64,000 bases of DNA from Erwinia pyrifoliae DSM 12163 (GCF_000026985.1 NC_017390.1:3765448-3829447); one strand, 5' to 3'. Counted from the first letter of the stretch, positions 1 through 12,441 are shown. The notes: a model not told the origin generated them from the sequence alone. Numbers and translations are program-made.

Positions 1-1823
1 ACATCATTAATCAGATGGATAATGTGTTTCGCCATCTGGTAAGCCGATGCCGCCTTACCGGCGAAGATGCTCACCCTCGGCACCCAGTCTGCATCCGGGT
101 CCGCCTTAATGCGGTTGTAGCGGGTGATAATATGCAGCACGTTCAGCAACTGGCGTTTGTATTCGTGAATACGTTTGATCTGCACATCAAACATCGCCTG
201 TGGGTCGATAACAATATCCAGCTTTTGACTGACAAATTCCGCCAGGCGCTTTTTATTTTGCAGCTTGGCATGGGCAATCTGCTCAATAAAGTTGGGAAAG
301 TCGATATGCTGCTTCAGCTCGTCCAGCTGGCTGAGTTCAGTTCGCCAGGTGCGGCCAATCGTCTTATCCAGTACGGCGGAAAGCGGGGGATTCGCCAGCG
401 CCAGCCAGCGGCGCGGGGTGATGCCGTTAGTTTTGTTGCAGAAGCGGCCTGGAAACAGTTTGGCAAAGTCAGCAAACAGCGATTGTACCATCAGGTTGGA
501 GTGCAGCTCGGAGACGCCGTTGACCATATGGCTGGCCACCACGGCCAGCCACGCCATACGAATGCGGCGGCCGTTGTTTTCATCGATAATCGAAATACGT
601 GCCAGCAGTTCCCAGTCATCCGGGTATTGCTCCTGAATGGTCTTCAGAAAATAATCATTAATGTCAAAGATGATTTGCAGATGGCGCGGCAGGATCTTGC
701 CAATCATATCCACCGGCCAGGTTTCCAGCGCTTCCTGCATCAGGGTATGATTGGTGTAGGAGAACACCTGGCAGACCACTTCAAATGCATCATCCCAGCT
801 AAATTTATGTTCATCGATCAGCACACACATCAGCTCGGGGATGGCCAACACCGGGTGCGTATCATTCAGATGCAGCGCTATCTTATCGGCGAGGTTATCA
901 AAGGTCTGGTGCATGACCCAGTGGCGATGAAGAATATCCTGCACCGTGGCCGAGACAAGAAAATATTCTTGCCGCAGCCGCAGCTCGCGCCCTGAATAGG
1001 TGGAGTCATCCGGATAGAGCACGCGTGATACGTTTTCAGAATGGTTTTTATCCTCTACGGCGGCAAAGTAATCTCCCTGGTTAAATTTTCCCAGATTGAT
1101 CTCATTACTCGCCTGCGCGCCCCACAGCCGCAAAGTATTGGTGGTATCCGTATCATAGCCGGGGATTATCTGGTCATACGCCGTGGCCAGCACTTCTTCC
1201 GTTTCTACCCAGCGCGCACGGCTTCCCTCATGCTGAATACGCCCGCCAAAGCGCACCTTGTAGCGGGTATTGAAGCGCTGAAACTCCCACGGATTACCAT
1301 ATTCCAGCCAGTAGTCCGGCGACTCCGCCTGGCGGCCTTCGACTATATTCTGTTTAAACATGCCGTATTCATAGCGGATGCCGTAGCCACGTCCGGGCAG
1401 GCCCAGGGTGGCCAGTGAGTCAAGAAAACAGGCCGCCAGCCGCCCCAGTCCACCGTTACCCAGGCCCGGATCGCTCTCTTCCTCGATCAGCTCTTCCAGG
1501 TCGAAGCCCATATCCTCCAGCGCCGCTCGGGTATCGTCATAAATACCCATCGCCAACAGCGCATTAGATAGCGTGCGCCCGACCAGAAACTCCATCGACA
1601 GGTAGTAGACCTGACGCACGTCCTGTGAAAGCTGGGCGCGGTTCGAACGTAGCCAGCGTTCGACCATGCGATCGCGCACCGCCAGCAGCGTGGCGTTCAG
1701 CCACTCATGTTTATTGGCAAGGGCAGGATCTTTACCCAAGGTAAACATCAGTTTATAGGCGATGGAATGCTTGAGTGCGTCGACGCTGAGCGTGGGTGCG
1801 GCATAGGAGAAAGGAGCGTTCAT
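1..1823 (-). CDS. glgP: Glycogen/maltodextrin phosphorylase GlgP, C-terminus cut by window edge
   Basis: Translating the minus strand from ATG at 1823 gives an uninterrupted frame of about 607 residues that runs off the window. It aligns with GlgP throughout ([10 protein letters not shown] start, [33 protein letters not shown], and [11 protein letters not shown] at the edge). The E. coli enzyme has 815 residues, so about 200 C-terminal residues, including the rest of the pyridoxal-phosphate domain, lie outside. The enzyme phosphorolyses alpha-1,4 chain ends to glucose-1-phosphate in the cytoplasm. It starts 19 bp after glgA and is the last glg gene seen. No lesion is visible. Confidence 0.96.
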   Translation of the reverse strand, partial: MNAPFSYAAPTLSVDALKHSIAYKLMFTLGKDPALANKHEWLNATLLAVRDRMVERWLRSNRAQLSQDVRQVYYLSMEFLVGRTLSNALLAMGIYDDTRAALEDMGFDLEELIEEESDPGLGNGGLGRLAACFLDSLATLGLPGRGYGIRYEYGMFKQNIVEGRQAESPDYWLEYGNPWEFQRFNTRYKVRFGGRIQHEGSRARWVETEEVLATAYDQIIPGYDTDTTNTLRLWGAQASNEINLGKFNQGDYFAAVEDKNHSENVSRVLYPDDSTYSGRELRLRQEYFLVSATVQDILHRHWVMHQTFDNLADKIALHLNDTHPVLAIPELMCVLIDEHKFSWDDAFEVVCQVFSYTNHTLMQEALETWPVDMIGKILPRHLQIIFDINDYFLKTIQEQYPDDWELLARISIIDENNGRRIRMAWLAVVASHMVNGVSELHSNLMVQSLFADFAKLFPGRFCNKTNGITPRRWLALANPPLSAVLDKTIGRTWRTELSQLDELKQHIDFPNFIEQIAHAKLQNKKRLAEFVSQKLDIVIDPQAMFDVQIKRIHEYKRQLLNVLHIITRYNRIKADPDADWVPRVSIFAGKAASAYQMAKHIIHLIND

Positions 1824-1842
1824 AGCAATATCCCACTTTTGT

Positions 1843-3276
1843 TTAAAACAAGCGTTGATAGAGATCGCGGTAGGCTACCGCTGCCACCTGCCAGCTAAAA
1901 TCCATCCCCATTGCCTGGCGCTGAACATAGCGCCATAGCGAGGGACGGGACCAGAGAACGAAAGAACGCCGGATAGCACGCAGTAACGACCAGGCATTGC
2001 TGTCCTCGAAGGAAAAACCACTGGCGATCCCATCGGCCAGGTTTTCCAGTGAACAGTCGTTAACCGTGTCGGCCAGCCCCCCGGTGCGCCGCACCAGCGG
2101 CAGCGTGCCGTACTTCAGGGCATACAGCTGCGTCAGTCCGCAAGGTTCGAAGCGGCTGGGCACCAGAATGACGTCGGCACCGCCCATAATGCGGTGCGAG
2201 AACGCTTCGTGATAGCCAATCTGCACCCCGACCTGACCCGGATTTTCCGCCGCTGTGGCCAGAAATCCCTGCTGTAGCTCCGCGTCACCCGCGCCCAGTA
2301 CCACCAGCTGGCCGCCCTGTTCCAGCAGGCCGGGCAGCGCCTCCAGCACCAGGTCAAGTCCTTTCTGTTTGGTTAAGCGGCTGACTACCGCGAAGATCGG
2401 CGCTTTTTCGTCAATCTTCAACCCCATCGCAATTTGTAACTGCCGCTTGTTTTCCAGCTTGGCATCCAGCACATCGCGGTTATAGCGCGCCGATAGCAGC
2501 AGGTCGTGCGCCGGGTTCCAGATTGCCGGGTCGACGCCGTTGAGAATGCCGCTGAGCCGGCCCTCCAGCATGCGCTGTTTCAGCAGCCCTTCCATGCCGT
2601 AGCCAAACTCTGGCTGGGTGATTTCCCGGGCATAGGTCGGGCTGACCGCAGTCACATGATCGGCATAAAATAGCCCGGCCTTGAGATAGGAAATCTGGCC
2701 GTGGAATTCCAGGCCAAACACACTGAAAAAGGCGTTTGGCAGCTGGATTTGCTCCATATGGCGGGCGTTAAACAGGCCCTGATAGGCCAGGTTGTGTACG
2801 GTGAACACCGATTTGGCCGGCCGGCCGCGTGCCGCAAGATAGGCACAGGCCAGCCCCGCATGCCAGTCATGCGCGTGCACCACGTCCGGTCGCCACCAGT
2901 GATCCAGCCCACAGGCCAGCTCACAGCTCATCCATCCCAGCAGCGCAAAGCGCAGATAGTTGTCGCTATAAGCATATTGTGATTCATCGTGATAGGGGCT
3001 GCCGGGTCGATCGAACAGCCCCGGTGCGTCAATCAAATAAATACCCACGCCGTTAAAGTGACCAAAATGTAGCTCGACATAGCCTGCAAACGTTTGCAGC
3101 TTCGCCACCACCTGAGTTTGCGTGATGCCTTTTTTCAAATCCGGGAATGCCGGCAGTAACACCCGCGTATCGTCTCCCGCCGCTATTTGCGCCGCAGGTA
3201 ATGCCCCAACAACATCAGCAAGCCCGCCGGTTTTCAGCAGCGGGAAAAGTTCTGAACAGACATGTAACACCTGCAT
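1843..3276 (-). CDS. glgA: Glycogen synthase GlgA (ADP-glucose type)
   Basis: A 477-residue GT5 glycogen synthase, the same length as in E. coli. It has the N-terminal ADP-glucose loop [13 protein letters not shown] (residues about 15-27) and the C-terminal [18 protein letters not shown] segment with the catalytic Glu region. It transfers glucose from ADP-glucose (made by GlgC) to the non-reducing end of glycogen. A GGAG Shine-Dalgarno sequence lies just before the ATG. It sits 56 bp after glgC and 19 bp before glgP, in a glgB-X-C-A-P transcription unit. Confidence 0.98.
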   Translation of the reverse strand: MQVLHVCSELFPLLKTGGLADVVGALPAAQIAAGDDTRVLLPAFPDLKKGITQTQVVAKLQTFAGYVELHFGHFNGVGIYLIDAPGLFDRPGSPYHDESQYAYSDNYLRFALLGWMSCELACGLDHWWRPDVVHAHDWHAGLACAYLAARGRPAKSVFTVHNLAYQGLFNARHMEQIQLPNAFFSVFGLEFHGQISYLKAGLFYADHVTAVSPTYAREITQPEFGYGMEGLLKQRMLEGRLSGILNGVDPAIWNPAHDLLLSARYNRDVLDAKLENKRQLQIAMGLKIDEKAPIFAVVSRLTKQKGLDLVLEALPGLLEQGGQLVVLGAGDAELQQGFLATAAENPGQVGVQIGYHEAFSHRIMGGADVILVPSRFEPCGLTQLYALKYGTLPLVRRTGGLADTVNDCSLENLADGIASGFSFEDSNAWSLLRAIRRSFVLWSRPSLWRYVQRQAMGMDFSWQVAAVAYRDLYQRLF

Positions 3277-3332
3277 TATTGGCTCCTGTAATGTGCCGAA
3301 CCTGACCTTGTACCCAGGTCATGCCCTTCCGG

Positions 3333-4619
3333 TTAACGCCAGCCCAGCTTTGCCAGCATGGTGGTTGTGACCAGCACAATCCCCTCTTCCGATCGATGGA
3401 AACGCCGGGCATCATCGTCCGGATTTTCACCAATCACCGTTCCCTCAGGCAGCACGCAGGCGCGGTCAATCACACAGCGACGCAGACGGCAGGAACGCCC
3501 CACTACCACATCCGGCAGCAGTACCGACGACTCAATATTGCAGAAGGAGTTAATCCGCACCCGCGAGAACAGCACCGAGTTCACCACCACTGAACCCGAA
3601 ATGATGCAGCCGCCTGACACCAGTGAATTCATCGTCATCCCGTGGCTGCCGGAGCGATCCTGGACAAACTTAGCGGGCGGCAGCGGTTCCATATGCGTGT
3701 GGATCGGCCAGTCAGCGTCATACATATCCAGTTCCGGCGTCACCGAGGCCAGGTCAAGATTGGCTTTCCAGTAAGCCTCCAGCGTGCCGACGTCGCGCCA
3801 GTAAGGTTCGGCAGTCTCATCCTGATGTACACAGGAAAGGCTGAATGAATGCGCCAGTGCCTCACCGCTGGCGACGATTTTTGGCAGCAGATCCTGACCA
3901 AAATCGTGCGTCGACTGCGGCAGCTGCTGGTCATGCTCCAGCAGATCGAAGAGATATTCAGCATCAAACACATAGACGCCCATACTGGCTAACGCACGAC
4001 TGGCATCACCGGGCATCGATGGCGGGTTGTCTGGTTTCTCCAGAAATTCCACCACCCTGTTATCGTCATCGACCTTCATTACGCCAAAGGCGCTGGCTTC
4101 CTCCAGCGGCACCGGCAGGCAGGCAATGGTGCAGCGTGCGCCGTGTTCAACGTGGTCGATCAGCATGCGCGCGTAGTCCATCTTGTAGATGTGGTCACCG
4201 GCAAGAATAACGATGTACTTCGCACGATAGCGGCGGATGATGTCCAGATTCTGCGTCACCGCATCGGCCGTACCGCGATACCAGTGGTCGGTCGCCAGAC
4301 GCTGCTGCGCGGGGAGCAGGTCGACAAACTCGTTCATCTCTTCGTTAAGAAACGACCAGCCGCGCTGGATATGCTGCACCAGCGTATGCGACTGGTACTG
4401 GGTACAGACCGCAATACGCCGGATACCCGAGTTAAGGCAGTTAGAGAGCGCAAAATCGATGATGCGGTATTTTCCGCCGAAATGGACCGCCGGTTTTGCG
4501 CGTTTGGCGGTCAGGTCCTTCAGACGCGTACCGCGTCCACCCGCGAGGATCAGGGCTACAGTGTGTGTTGGCAATTGTCTTGCCAGCATCACAGGGTCGT
4601 GCTTCTCTAATTTCACCAT
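3333..4619 (-). CDS. glgC: Glucose-1-phosphate adenylyltransferase GlgC
   Basis: 428 residues (E. coli 431). The nucleotidyltransferase signature [17 protein letters not shown] is at residues about 28-44, WYRGTADAV and [10 protein letters not shown] follow, and the C-terminal left-handed beta-helix ends with RSEEGIVLV. It makes ADP-glucose from ATP and glucose-1-phosphate, the allosterically controlled committed step of glycogen synthesis. The basic residues near the N-terminus that bind fructose-1,6-bisphosphate in E. coli (K in [13 protein letters not shown]) are kept. It lies 12 bp after glgX in the glg operon. Confidence 0.98.
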   Translation of the reverse strand: MVKLEKHDPVMLARQLPTHTVALILAGGRGTRLKDLTAKRAKPAVHFGGKYRIIDFALSNCLNSGIRRIAVCTQYQSHTLVQHIQRGWSFLNEEMNEFVDLLPAQQRLATDHWYRGTADAVTQNLDIIRRYRAKYIVILAGDHIYKMDYARMLIDHVEHGARCTIACLPVPLEEASAFGVMKVDDDNRVVEFLEKPDNPPSMPGDASRALASMGVYVFDAEYLFDLLEHDQQLPQSTHDFGQDLLPKIVASGEALAHSFSLSCVHQDETAEPYWRDVGTLEAYWKANLDLASVTPELDMYDADWPIHTHMEPLPPAKFVQDRSGSHGMTMNSLVSGGCIISGSVVVNSVLFSRVRINSFCNIESSVLLPDVVVGRSCRLRRCVIDRACVLPEGTVIGENPDDDARRFHRSEEGIVLVTTTMLAKLGWR

Positions 4620-4631
4620 GTCTGACTCCAG

Positions 4632-6608
4632 TTATATTTTTTCCTGGAACACGCACACTCCCTGAGCGGCTCCATGCCAGACGGTTAACAGGATTGGGTT
4701 ATCTTCCCCGGCAAAGGGCGGAATGGCATGCCATTGCCCAGGAGGTAACACCAGATCGCACACTTCTTCGGTGGCGTTAAGCGTGATAAGCCATTGTTTT
4801 GAAATCCTGATTTGCATACGGTGCACGCCCTGTTCCCACTCAAGCCTGTTCAACGGCCGCCCCTGACCGTTCAGCCATTCCACGTTGCCATCTCCTTCCT
4901 GCCACCAGCAGTCCTGCTGCAGCGCGGGAATACGGCGGCGCAGATGAATTAACGCAGCGGTGAAAGAGAACAACCCGCGATCGCCGTGCTTCCAGTCAAG
5001 CCACGTCAGCAGATTGTCCTGACAATAAGCGTTGTTGTTGCCGTGCTGGCTGTGACCATGTTCATCGCCGGCCAGCAACATCGGCGTACCCTGGGCCAGC
5101 AGCAGAGTGGTTAACAGCGCATGCACGCTACGCCGGCGGTGTTCCGTCACCAGTAACGGCGCATGCAGCCCTTCCACGCCGTGGTTGTAGCTGAAATTGT
5201 TATTGCTGCCGTCACGGTTATCCTCGCCGTTAGCCTCGTTGTGTTTATGTTCAAAGCTGACCACATCGCGCAGGGTGAAGCCGTCATGGCCGGTAATGTA
5301 GTTGAGGCTGCGGGAAGGCAAACGCCCCTCGCGTTGGAACAGATCGCTGGAAGCCGCAAAGCGCCGGGCGAAATCGCCGTTTGAGAGATCGCCATGCAGC
5401 CAGTAGCGCCGGGCCGTGTCGCGGAAGTGGTCGTTCCATTCGGCAAACGGCAGCGGGAAGTTTCCCACCTGATAACCGCACGGCCCGATATCCCACGGCT
5501 CGGCGATGATCTTGCATTGTGACAATAGCGGATCGGCGGCTATCGCCCGGAACAGCGGCGCATCGCGCCGGTATTCCGGCGTGCGCCCCAGGGTGGTCGC
5601 CAGGTCGAAACGAAACCCATCTATATGGCACTCTTCCACCCAGTAGTGCAGGCAGTCGATGGTTGATGCCACCAATTCAGGGTGACTAAGATTTTGCGTA
5701 TTGCCGCAGCCGGTCCAGTTGGCATAGTTGCCCTGCTCGTCCAGCCAGTAGTAGCTCGGGTTATCGATACCGCGCATCGACAGCGTGGGGCCGCTCTCAT
5801 CCAGCTCGGCGCTGTGGTTAAACACCACATCGAGGATCACTTCGATCCCCGCCTGGTGCAGCGTTTTGACCGCCTGCTGAAACTCTTCGCGTGGGTTCTG
5901 GCCACAGGCATAGCGAGATTCCAGCGCATAACAGGCCAGCGGGTTATAGCCCCAGTAATTACTCAGCCCCAGCCGCAGCAGCCGGGGTTCGCTGGCAAAA
6001 CTGGCTACCGGCAGCAGCTGCAGGCTGGTGATGCCCAGACGTTGGAAATAGTCAATCATCACCGGGTGGCCGAGCGCGGCATAGGTGCCGCGCATCTCGG
6101 CCGGAATGGCGGAATGCAGCTGGGTCAGACCGCGCACATGGGCTTCATAAATCACCGTACTGCCCCAGGGCGTACGCGGGCAGCTATCGCCTTCCCAGTC
6201 GAAATCATCTGCCAGCACCACGCTTTTCGGTGCCATCGGGCCGCTGTCCAGCGTGTCCGGCTGTTCCTCTCCGCATTGAAAACAGGGGTTATCGCTGACA
6301 TCGCCTTCGATCCCGCGTGCGCAGGGGTCCAGCAGCAGCTTCGCCGGGTTGAAACGCAGCCCTTGCTGTGGCTGCCACGGGCCGTGCACCCGATAGCCAT
6401 AACGCTGACCGGGACGAACGGCAGGCAGATACCCGTGCCAGGTATCGCCGCTACGCGCTGGCAGATCGAGGCGCGTCTCAACGTCATCGTCATCAAACAG
6501 GCACAGCTCGACCCGCCCGGCATGCTGCGAAAACAGGCTGAAGTTAACCCCTTTGCCATCATAGCTGGCACCACGCGGCGTGGGTTCTCCATCCCGTATC
6601 GGCATCAT
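4632..6608 (-). CDS. glgX: Glycogen debranching enzyme GlgX
   Basis: A GH13 debranching enzyme with an N-terminal CBM48-like domain. [11 protein letters not shown] carries the nucleophile Asp, AEPWDIG the acid/base Glu and ITGHDGF the third acidic residue. I place the start at 6608 rather than the longest-frame 6629: this ATG overlaps the glgB stop as ATGA, has GGGAGG upstream, and gives 658 residues (E. coli 657). It hydrolyses alpha-1,6 branches of phosphorylase-limit glycogen, so it works with GlgP. It is translationally coupled to glgB. Confidence 0.97.
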   Translation of the reverse strand: MMPIRDGEPTPRGASYDGKGVNFSLFSQHAGRVELCLFDDDDVETRLDLPARSGDTWHGYLPAVRPGQRYGYRVHGPWQPQQGLRFNPAKLLLDPCARGIEGDVSDNPCFQCGEEQPDTLDSGPMAPKSVVLADDFDWEGDSCPRTPWGSTVIYEAHVRGLTQLHSAIPAEMRGTYAALGHPVMIDYFQRLGITSLQLLPVASFASEPRLLRLGLSNYWGYNPLACYALESRYACGQNPREEFQQAVKTLHQAGIEVILDVVFNHSAELDESGPTLSMRGIDNPSYYWLDEQGNYANWTGCGNTQNLSHPELVASTIDCLHYWVEECHIDGFRFDLATTLGRTPEYRRDAPLFRAIAADPLLSQCKIIAEPWDIGPCGYQVGNFPLPFAEWNDHFRDTARRYWLHGDLSNGDFARRFAASSDLFQREGRLPSRSLNYITGHDGFTLRDVVSFEHKHNEANGEDNRDGSNNNFSYNHGVEGLHAPLLVTEHRRRSVHALLTTLLLAQGTPMLLAGDEHGHSQHGNNNAYCQDNLLTWLDWKHGDRGLFSFTAALIHLRRRIPALQQDCWWQEGDGNVEWLNGQGRPLNRLEWEQGVHRMQIRISKQWLITLNATEEVCDLVLPPGQWHAIPPFAGEDNPILLTVWHGAAQGVCVFQEKI

Positions 6609-8791
6609 TGTGCCTCCCGCACCAGCCATAGCGTTGCCAGCGGCGGCAGCGTCAGGCTCAGGGAGTGGCTGCGGTTATGGCTGCCCCAGTCATCGGTACT
6701 GACCGCACCGAGATTGCCCATGTTGCTGCCGTGATAATGGCCGGAGTCGGTATTCAGCACTTCGCGCCAGCGCCCTGCCTGTGACACGCCAAAGCGATAG
6801 CCGTGGCGCGGTACCGGCGTGAAGTTACTGGCAACAATCAGTTCATTACCGTCGCAATCGCGGCGCACAAAGACAAATACCGAATTATCGACATCATCCA
6901 CCACCAGCCATTCAAATCCCGCCGGGTCAAAATCCTGCTGATACAACGGTGGATGTGCACGGTAGGTGTGATTGAGGTCGCGCACCAGGCGTTGTACACC
7001 GTGATGCCAGCCGTCTTTCCCTTCCAGTAAATGCCAGTCCAGGCTGGTGTCATGGTTCCACTCTTTGCCCTGGGCGAATTCATTGCCCATAAACAGCAGC
7101 TTTTTACCGGGAAAACCGAACATCCAGCCGTAGTAGGCGCGCAGATTGGCAAATTTCTGCCAGTCATCCCCCGGCATGCGGTCGAGGATTGAACCCTTGC
7201 CATGAACCACTTCATCGTGCGACAGCGGCAGCACAAAGTTTTCGGTGTTGTTGTACAACATGCCAAAGGTCATCAGATTATGATGATGGCGGCGATAGAG
7301 CGGGTCGAGCTTCATATAGTCCAGCGTGTCGTGCATCCAGCCGAGATCCCATTTAAACCAGAATCCCAGCCCGCCCGTTTCCGGCGGGCGCGATACGCCG
7401 TTAAAGTCCGTCGACTCTTCGGCGATGGTAATCGCCCCCGGCGCGGCATGGCCGAGCGTGCGGTTGGTATAACGCAGAAAGGCGATGGCTTCGAGGTTTT
7501 CCCGACCGCCGAAATGATTCGGGACCCATTCCCCGTTGGCACGGCTGTAGTCGCGGTAGATCATCGAAGCCACCGCATCCACGCGCAGGCCATCAATGCC
7601 AAAGCGTTCGATCCAGTACAGCGCATTGCCCGCCAGATAGTTACTGACCTCGCGGCGGCCAAAATTGTAAATCAGCGTATTCCAGTCCTGGTGGAATCCC
7701 TCACGCGGGTCGCCGTGTTCGTACAGCTCGCTGCCGTCAAATTTCGCCAGTCCGAAATCATCCGCAGGAAAATGGCCCGGCACCCAGTCAAGCAGGACGT
7801 TTAACCCGGCCTGATGAGCTGCAGTAATAAATGCGCGGAAATCATCGCGCGTACCAAAACGGCGGGTAGGTGCGTACATGCCCAGAGGCTGATAGCCCCA
7901 ACTGCCGTCAAAAGGATGCTCATTGACCGGCATCAGTTCCAGATGGGTAAAGCCCATCTCTTTGGCGTACGGCACCAGCTGCTGCGCCAGCTCCTGATAA
8001 CTGAGCCAGAAATGATTGTCGGTATGCCGCCGCCAGGAGCCGAGATGCACTTCATAGATGGAGATAGGTGCATCGAAACCGTTAGCGCGTTGGCGCTGCG
8101 GTGACAGCCTGGTTTTTTCAGGAATACCGCAGATCATGGAAGCGCTTTGCGGGCGCATCTGCGCTTCAAACGCATAGGGATCGGCCTTTAGCCGCAGCTG
8201 GCCGTGATTATCGATAATTTCGAATTTATATAACTGGCCATCACGCGCTGCGGGAATAAACAGCTCCCAGACCCCCATTTCGCGCCGCAGGCGCATCGGG
8301 TGGCGGCGTCCATCCCAGTAGTTGAACTCACCGACCACGGAAACACGCTGAGCATTAGGTGCCCATACCGCAAAGCGCGTACCGGCCACACCATCAATCA
8401 TCGTCCCATGAGCGCCCAGGGTTTCATAGGGACGCAGATGCGTCCCCTCCGCCAGCAGCCAGCTGTCCATCTCTGGCAGCAGCGGGCCAAAGCGCCAGGC
8501 ATCATCGATCAGGTTTTGCTGGCCGTGCCAGGTGACGGCCAGCTGATAACGAAACGGCTTTTTACGCCTGGGTATCACCGCCTGAAAAAAACCACGCGCG
8601 TCCAGGCACTCAAGCTGCACGCATTGATTACCGGTACGGGTATCGATCACCCAGACTTCGCTGGCATCAGGCAACAGGGCGCGCACTTCCAGACCGAGGC
8701 GGGTTTGGTGCATCCCCAAAACGGAAAAGGGGTCAGCAAAGTGACCGGAGACAACGGCATTAATCACACGACTATCCACTAGCTCTGACAT
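6605..8791 (-). CDS. glgB: 1,4-alpha-glucan branching enzyme GlgB
   Basis: A GH13/CBM48 branching enzyme. Starting at MSELVDSR (8791) gives 728 residues, exactly the E. coli length; the frame extends ten codons further but without homology. [13 protein letters not shown] is near the N-terminus, [10 protein letters not shown] carries the nucleophile, TIAEEST the acid/base Glu and [12 protein letters not shown] the third catalytic Asp. It cuts alpha-1,4 chains and re-attaches them as alpha-1,6 branches. It is the first gene of the glg unit, and its stop overlaps the glgX start. Confidence 0.97.
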   Translation of the reverse strand: MSELVDSRVINAVVSGHFADPFSVLGMHQTRLGLEVRALLPDASEVWVIDTRTGNQCVQLECLDARGFFQAVIPRRKKPFRYQLAVTWHGQQNLIDDAWRFGPLLPEMDSWLLAEGTHLRPYETLGAHGTMIDGVAGTRFAVWAPNAQRVSVVGEFNYWDGRRHPMRLRREMGVWELFIPAARDGQLYKFEIIDNHGQLRLKADPYAFEAQMRPQSASMICGIPEKTRLSPQRQRANGFDAPISIYEVHLGSWRRHTDNHFWLSYQELAQQLVPYAKEMGFTHLELMPVNEHPFDGSWGYQPLGMYAPTRRFGTRDDFRAFITAAHQAGLNVLLDWVPGHFPADDFGLAKFDGSELYEHGDPREGFHQDWNTLIYNFGRREVSNYLAGNALYWIERFGIDGLRVDAVASMIYRDYSRANGEWVPNHFGGRENLEAIAFLRYTNRTLGHAAPGAITIAEESTDFNGVSRPPETGGLGFWFKWDLGWMHDTLDYMKLDPLYRRHHHNLMTFGMLYNNTENFVLPLSHDEVVHGKGSILDRMPGDDWQKFANLRAYYGWMFGFPGKKLLFMGNEFAQGKEWNHDTSLDWHLLEGKDGWHHGVQRLVRDLNHTYRAHPPLYQQDFDPAGFEWLVVDDVDNSVFVFVRRDCDGNELIVASNFTPVPRHGYRFGVSQAGRWREVLNTDSGHYHGSNMGNLGAVSTDDWGSHNRSHSLSLTLPPLATLWLVREAQ

Positions 8792-9203
8792 GACATTCTT
8801 CCCGTGACGGTCGGCAGGCAACGGGCGATGCCCGATAGCGGGGAATCGCCAATGCGCTGTTATTTATTAAGCCTTAAACACGCTGACAGGGCGGGTAAAC
8901 CTCCGTGAGAAAAACCGCCGCAGCGCGCGACAAACTAGCGTTACAAAAAAATAACATTCGGGACGATGGCTTTTTAAGCATAGCCCTACGGATAGCAATA
9001 TTCAGGCTAAAATGAGACAAATATCTCTCTTTCAGATTAAGGCGATCGAAGCAGAGGCTACGGCAGATGAAATAGCCGGTTTTCCCTGTGGCTGAAACGA
9101 AAATGGCGCGTTGACATGGCGTGATGGCAGGAAGTGAAAGCAGGAATAACGTATCTATACCAGGAAAATTCCCCCGCACGATGCAGGGGAACAGATAGCA
9201 GGA
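8792..9203. other. Intergenic region between asd and glgB
   Basis: About 410 bp without a supportable gene. It must hold the promoter of the glg operon (minus strand). Next to asd it carries that gene's terminator hairpin. Minus-strand frames of 65-101 residues cross this region but resemble no family and overlap each other, so I treat them as chance. Confidence 0.6.
9165..9190 (-). terminator. Probable terminator of asd
   Basis: Just after the asd stop the minus strand reads CCCCTGC-ATCGT-GCGGGGG followed by AATTTT. This is a 7-bp G/C stem (one G-U pair) with a short U-rich tail. Confidence 0.6.
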
Positions 9204-10313
9204 TTAATCCACCAGCAGGCGCAGCATGCGGCGCAGCGGCTCGGCGGCACCCCATAGCAGCTGGTCACCCACGGTGAAGGCCGAGAGATATTCCGGCCCC
9301 ATATTCAGTTTACGCAAACGGCCAACCGGCGTATTCAGCGTGCCGGTTACCGCCGCTGGCGTCAGCTCACGCAGGGTGATGTCACGATCGTTTGGCACCA
9401 CTTTTACCCACGGGTTATGATCGCCCAGCAGCCGTTCGATTTCCGCCAGCGGCAGATCTTTTTTCAGCTTCAGGGTAAATGCCTGGCTGTGGCAGCGTAA
9501 CGCACCCACGCGTACGCATAAACCATCAACCGGGATAGCGTGGCTGGTGCGCAAAATTTTGTTGGTTTCGGCCTGGCCCTTCCACTCTTCGCGCGTCTGG
9601 CCGTTGTCCAGCTGTTTGTCAATCCACGGGATCAGGCTGCCCGCCAGCGGCACGCCAAAATTGTCGGTTGGCAATACGCCGCTGCGGCCCATCTCGGTCA
9701 CTTTGCGCTCGATATCGAGGATGGCAGAAGCCGGATTTTGCAGCTCTTTTGCCACATTGTCATGCAGCATCCCCATCTGGGTCAGCAGTTCGCGCATATG
9801 ACGCGCCCCGCCCCCGGACGCCGCCTGATAGGTGGCAACAGAGACCCACTCCACCAGGTTATTGGCAAACAGGCCGCCCAGAGACATCAGCATCAGGCTG
9901 ACGGTGCAGTTACCGCCAACAAAGGTTTTGATCCCGCGTTCCAGGCCATCGCGGATCACCTGGTGGTTAACCGGGTCGAGGATAATAATCGCGTCGTCTG
10001 CCATGCGCAGAGTGGACGCGGCATCAATCCAGTAACCCTGCCAGCCCGCAGCCCGCAGCTCAGGATAGATGTCGCTGGTGTAATCGCCGCCCTGACAGGT
10101 GATAATGATATCCAGCGCTTTCAGCGCTTCAATATCGCTGGCATCCTGCAAAATACCTGCTGACTGCCCGCCAAACGCGGGTGCCGCCTGGCCATGCTGG
10201 GAGGTGGAGAAAAACACCGGGCGAATCACATCAAAATCACGTTCTTCGCTCATGCGCTGCATCAGTACGGAACCCACCATGCCGCGCCAGCCAATCAATC
10301 CTACTGTTTTCAT
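9204..10313 (-). CDS. asd: Aspartate-semialdehyde dehydrogenase
   Basis: 369 residues (E. coli 367). The N-terminal NADP-binding motif [17 protein letters not shown] and the active-site Cys in [15 protein letters not shown] (about residue 136) are intact. It reduces aspartyl phosphate to aspartate semialdehyde, the branch point to lysine/diaminopimelate, threonine, methionine and isoleucine. It lies between the gluconate genes and glg, as in E. coli, with its own terminator after it. Confidence 0.98.
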   Translation of the reverse strand: MKTVGLIGWRGMVGSVLMQRMSEERDFDVIRPVFFSTSQHGQAAPAFGGQSAGILQDASDIEALKALDIIITCQGGDYTSDIYPELRAAGWQGYWIDAASTLRMADDAIIILDPVNHQVIRDGLERGIKTFVGGNCTVSLMLMSLGGLFANNLVEWVSVATYQAASGGGARHMRELLTQMGMLHDNVAKELQNPASAILDIERKVTEMGRSGVLPTDNFGVPLAGSLIPWIDKQLDNGQTREEWKGQAETNKILRTSHAIPVDGLCVRVGALRCHSQAFTLKLKKDLPLAEIERLLGDHNPWVKVVPNDRDITLRELTPAAVTGTLNTPVGRLRKLNMGPEYLSAFTVGDQLLWGAAEPLRRMLRLLVD

Positions 10314-10498
10314 GTTAAACCTGCTTCAGGCGGCCTGAACTGCCAGTCACGCCTGACCTGTTAGAGTTAAAAATCAGGCTTAAACCTTACAAGTTGCAGA
10401 AAAAGTGGCAAGTGAATTAAATCGATAAGCCCGTTTTTTTTAGCAGCGCTGCTTATAATCGGCGATACGCTGCCTGATAAAGCAGCGCTCGCCAGACT

Positions 10499-11839
10499 TT
10501 ATGACAGCAGTTCGAAAGCGATCATGCCAATGATTGCCCCCACGGTGCCGAGAAGGGTTTCCATCAGCGTCCAGGTTTTCAGCGTCTGCCCTTCGCTAGC
10601 GCCGGTGAAGCGGCCAAACAGCCAGAAACCTGCGTCATTGACGTGGCTGAAGATAACAGAACCCCCGGCAATGCAGATTGACAGGGCGGCCATCTGCGCA
10701 CCAGAATAGTGCAGCGGCTCAATCACCGGCATAATCAGACCCACTGCGGTCAGACAGGCCACGGTGGCCGAACCCTGGATGATACGCACCGCTCCCGCCA
10801 GCACAAAGCACGCCAGCGCCACCGGTAAACCGGCCCCGGTCAGCGCATTGCCCAGCGCCGGGCCAACGCCCGAATCCACCAGCACCTGCTTAAATACGCC
10901 GCCAGCACCGATAACCAGCAGAATAATGCCCGCCGGCTGCAGCGCCGCGCCGCAAATCTGCATCACGCGCTCTTTGCCCATGCCCTGACGGTAAGCAAGG
11001 CCATAAATGGCCACCAGACAGGCCAGCAGAATGGCGGTAAACGGATGGCCAATAAACTCCAGCCACTGGTACAGGCTGCTGCCCGGCGTGGTGAAACGCG
11101 CGCCGATGGTTTTTAGTCCCACCAGAATCAGCGGAAACAGGATCAGCGACAGGCTGAAGCCAAACGACGGCAGCTTGCTTTCATCAAACTCCGGGTGGCT
11201 TCCTTCTGCAGGCAGGCCAAACTGGACGTGCTGGCTAATAAAGCGGCCAAACAGCGGCCCGGCAATCAGCATCCCCGGAATAGCGGCACACAGCCCCAGC
11301 AGGATCATCCAGCCAAAGTCGGCATGCATCTGCGACGCCAGCAGCATCGGTGCCGGGCCGGGCAGCAGGAACGCAGCGGCGGCGGCAACCCCGGCAAACA
11401 GCGGGATAACCAGCTTCACCAGGTTATCGCCGGTGCGGCGCGCCACGGCGAAAGCAATACTGATCAACAGCACCACAGCCACCTCAAAAAACAGCGGCAG
11501 GGCGCAAATCAACCCGGCAATCCCCATCGCATAATGAGCGCGACTTTCACCAAAGGTTTTCAGCATGCGGATAGCGATTTGATCGACCGCGCCGGTTTCA
11601 TGCAGGATTTTGCCGAACATCGCCCCAAGCGCGACGACGATAGCCAGAAAACCGAGGGTGCCACCCATGCCTTTTTGCATGGTTTCGGCGATTTTATCCA
11701 GCGGCATACCGGAAAACAGCCCGGCACCGATGGACACTAACATCAGCGCCACGAAAGCGTGCATACGCGCCTTCATCACCAAAAACAGCAGCAGCAGCAC
11801 CGAACCCGCTGCGGTTAATACCAGCGTTGCCGTACTCAT
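10499..11839 (-). CDS. gntU: Gluconate permease GntU
   Basis: A 446-residue, highly hydrophobic protein of the GntP gluconate:H+ symporter family with a dozen or so membrane segments (LVLTAAGSVLLLLFLV at the N-terminus, HVNDAGFWLFGRFTG near the C-terminus). Its ATG overlaps the stop of gntK by four bases (ATGA), so the two are one operon. By position and E. coli order it is the low-affinity transporter GntU; other GntP paralogues cannot be fully excluded by sequence alone. Confidence 0.92.
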   Translation of the reverse strand: MSTATLVLTAAGSVLLLLFLVMKARMHAFVALMLVSIGAGLFSGMPLDKIAETMQKGMGGTLGFLAIVVALGAMFGKILHETGAVDQIAIRMLKTFGESRAHYAMGIAGLICALPLFFEVAVVLLISIAFAVARRTGDNLVKLVIPLFAGVAAAAAFLLPGPAPMLLASQMHADFGWMILLGLCAAIPGMLIAGPLFGRFISQHVQFGLPAEGSHPEFDESKLPSFGFSLSLILFPLILVGLKTIGARFTTPGSSLYQWLEFIGHPFTAILLACLVAIYGLAYRQGMGKERVMQICGAALQPAGIILLVIGAGGVFKQVLVDSGVGPALGNALTGAGLPVALACFVLAGAVRIIQGSATVACLTAVGLIMPVIEPLHYSGAQMAALSICIAGGSVIFSHVNDAGFWLFGRFTGASEGQTLKTWTLMETLLGTVGAIIGMIAFELLS

Positions 11840-12384
11840 GGCGCTGTGCTTATTTGTGTGATGGCTGCGTCAATGGTTTTCAGGGTTGTGGCAACAACCG
11901 CATCCAGCGGCTGATGAATATCGACCACCCGCACATCGTTTTCATCGTCACCCGGCTGCTCCAGCGTGGCAAACTGCGTGACCAGCATCTGGGGTTTGAA
12001 GAAATGCCCTTTGCGCGCACGCAGTCGCGATTCGATCGTATCGGCGTCTCCTTTCAGATAAACGAAGGAGAGGTTCGGATTACCCTTGCGCAGAATATCG
12101 CGATAGCTCTTTTTCAGTGCCGAACAGACTATCAGTGAGATTGCGTTTGTGCGCTGCATGGCAAATGCCGCATCGTTGATCGCCTGCAACCACGGGCGAC
12201 GGTCGTCGTCATCGAGCGGGTGGCCAGCGGACATTTTTTCGATGTTGACGCGTGGATGCAGGAAGTCACCGTCGAGAAAGGCGGCCTTCAGCCGGTAAGC
12301 CACCGCGTTGGCAACGGCGGATTTGCCGCTACCGGAAACGCCCATCAGCACAAACACATGATTGGACGGAGAAAATGTCGTCAT
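11836..12384 (-). CDS. gntK: Gluconokinase GntK
   Basis: The start at 12384 (MTTFSPSNHVFVLMG, with GGAG upstream) gives 182 residues, close to the 175 of E. coli GntK. The longer frame upstream would overlap the operator and shows no homology. The P-loop GVSGSGKSAV is at the N-terminus; LDGDFLHPR, DDDRRPWL and CSALKKSYRD follow. It phosphorylates gluconate to 6-phosphogluconate, feeding the Entner-Doudoroff and pentose-phosphate pathways. It is overlapped by gntU and controlled by the GntR site just upstream. Confidence 0.97.
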   Translation of the reverse strand: MTTFSPSNHVFVLMGVSGSGKSAVANAVAYRLKAAFLDGDFLHPRVNIEKMSAGHPLDDDDRRPWLQAINDAAFAMQRTNAISLIVCSALKKSYRDILRKGNPNLSFVYLKGDADTIESRLRARKGHFFKPQMLVTQFATLEQPGDDENDVRVVDIHQPLDAVVATTLKTIDAAITQISTAP

Positions 12385-12424
12385 TATTGTTGCTCCGGCA
12401 GAAATGAGCAGCCATGTCAGCCGC

Positions 12425-12441
12425 ATTGTTATCGGTAACAT
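12425..12441 (-). promoter_or_regulatory. GntR operator upstream of gntKU
   Basis: On the minus strand the 17 bases read ATGTTACCGATAACAAT, a near-palindrome matching the known GntR consensus ATGTTACCSGTAWCAT at about 13 of 16 positions. It lies some 40 bp before the gntK start, and gntR itself is the next gene upstream. Gluconate would relieve repression. Confidence 0.8.

Noticed and set aside
5682-6734. 350-residue plus-strand frame opposite glgX
   Set aside because: Antisense shadow of glgX/glgB in a GC-rich region; many such frames lie opposite real genes here.
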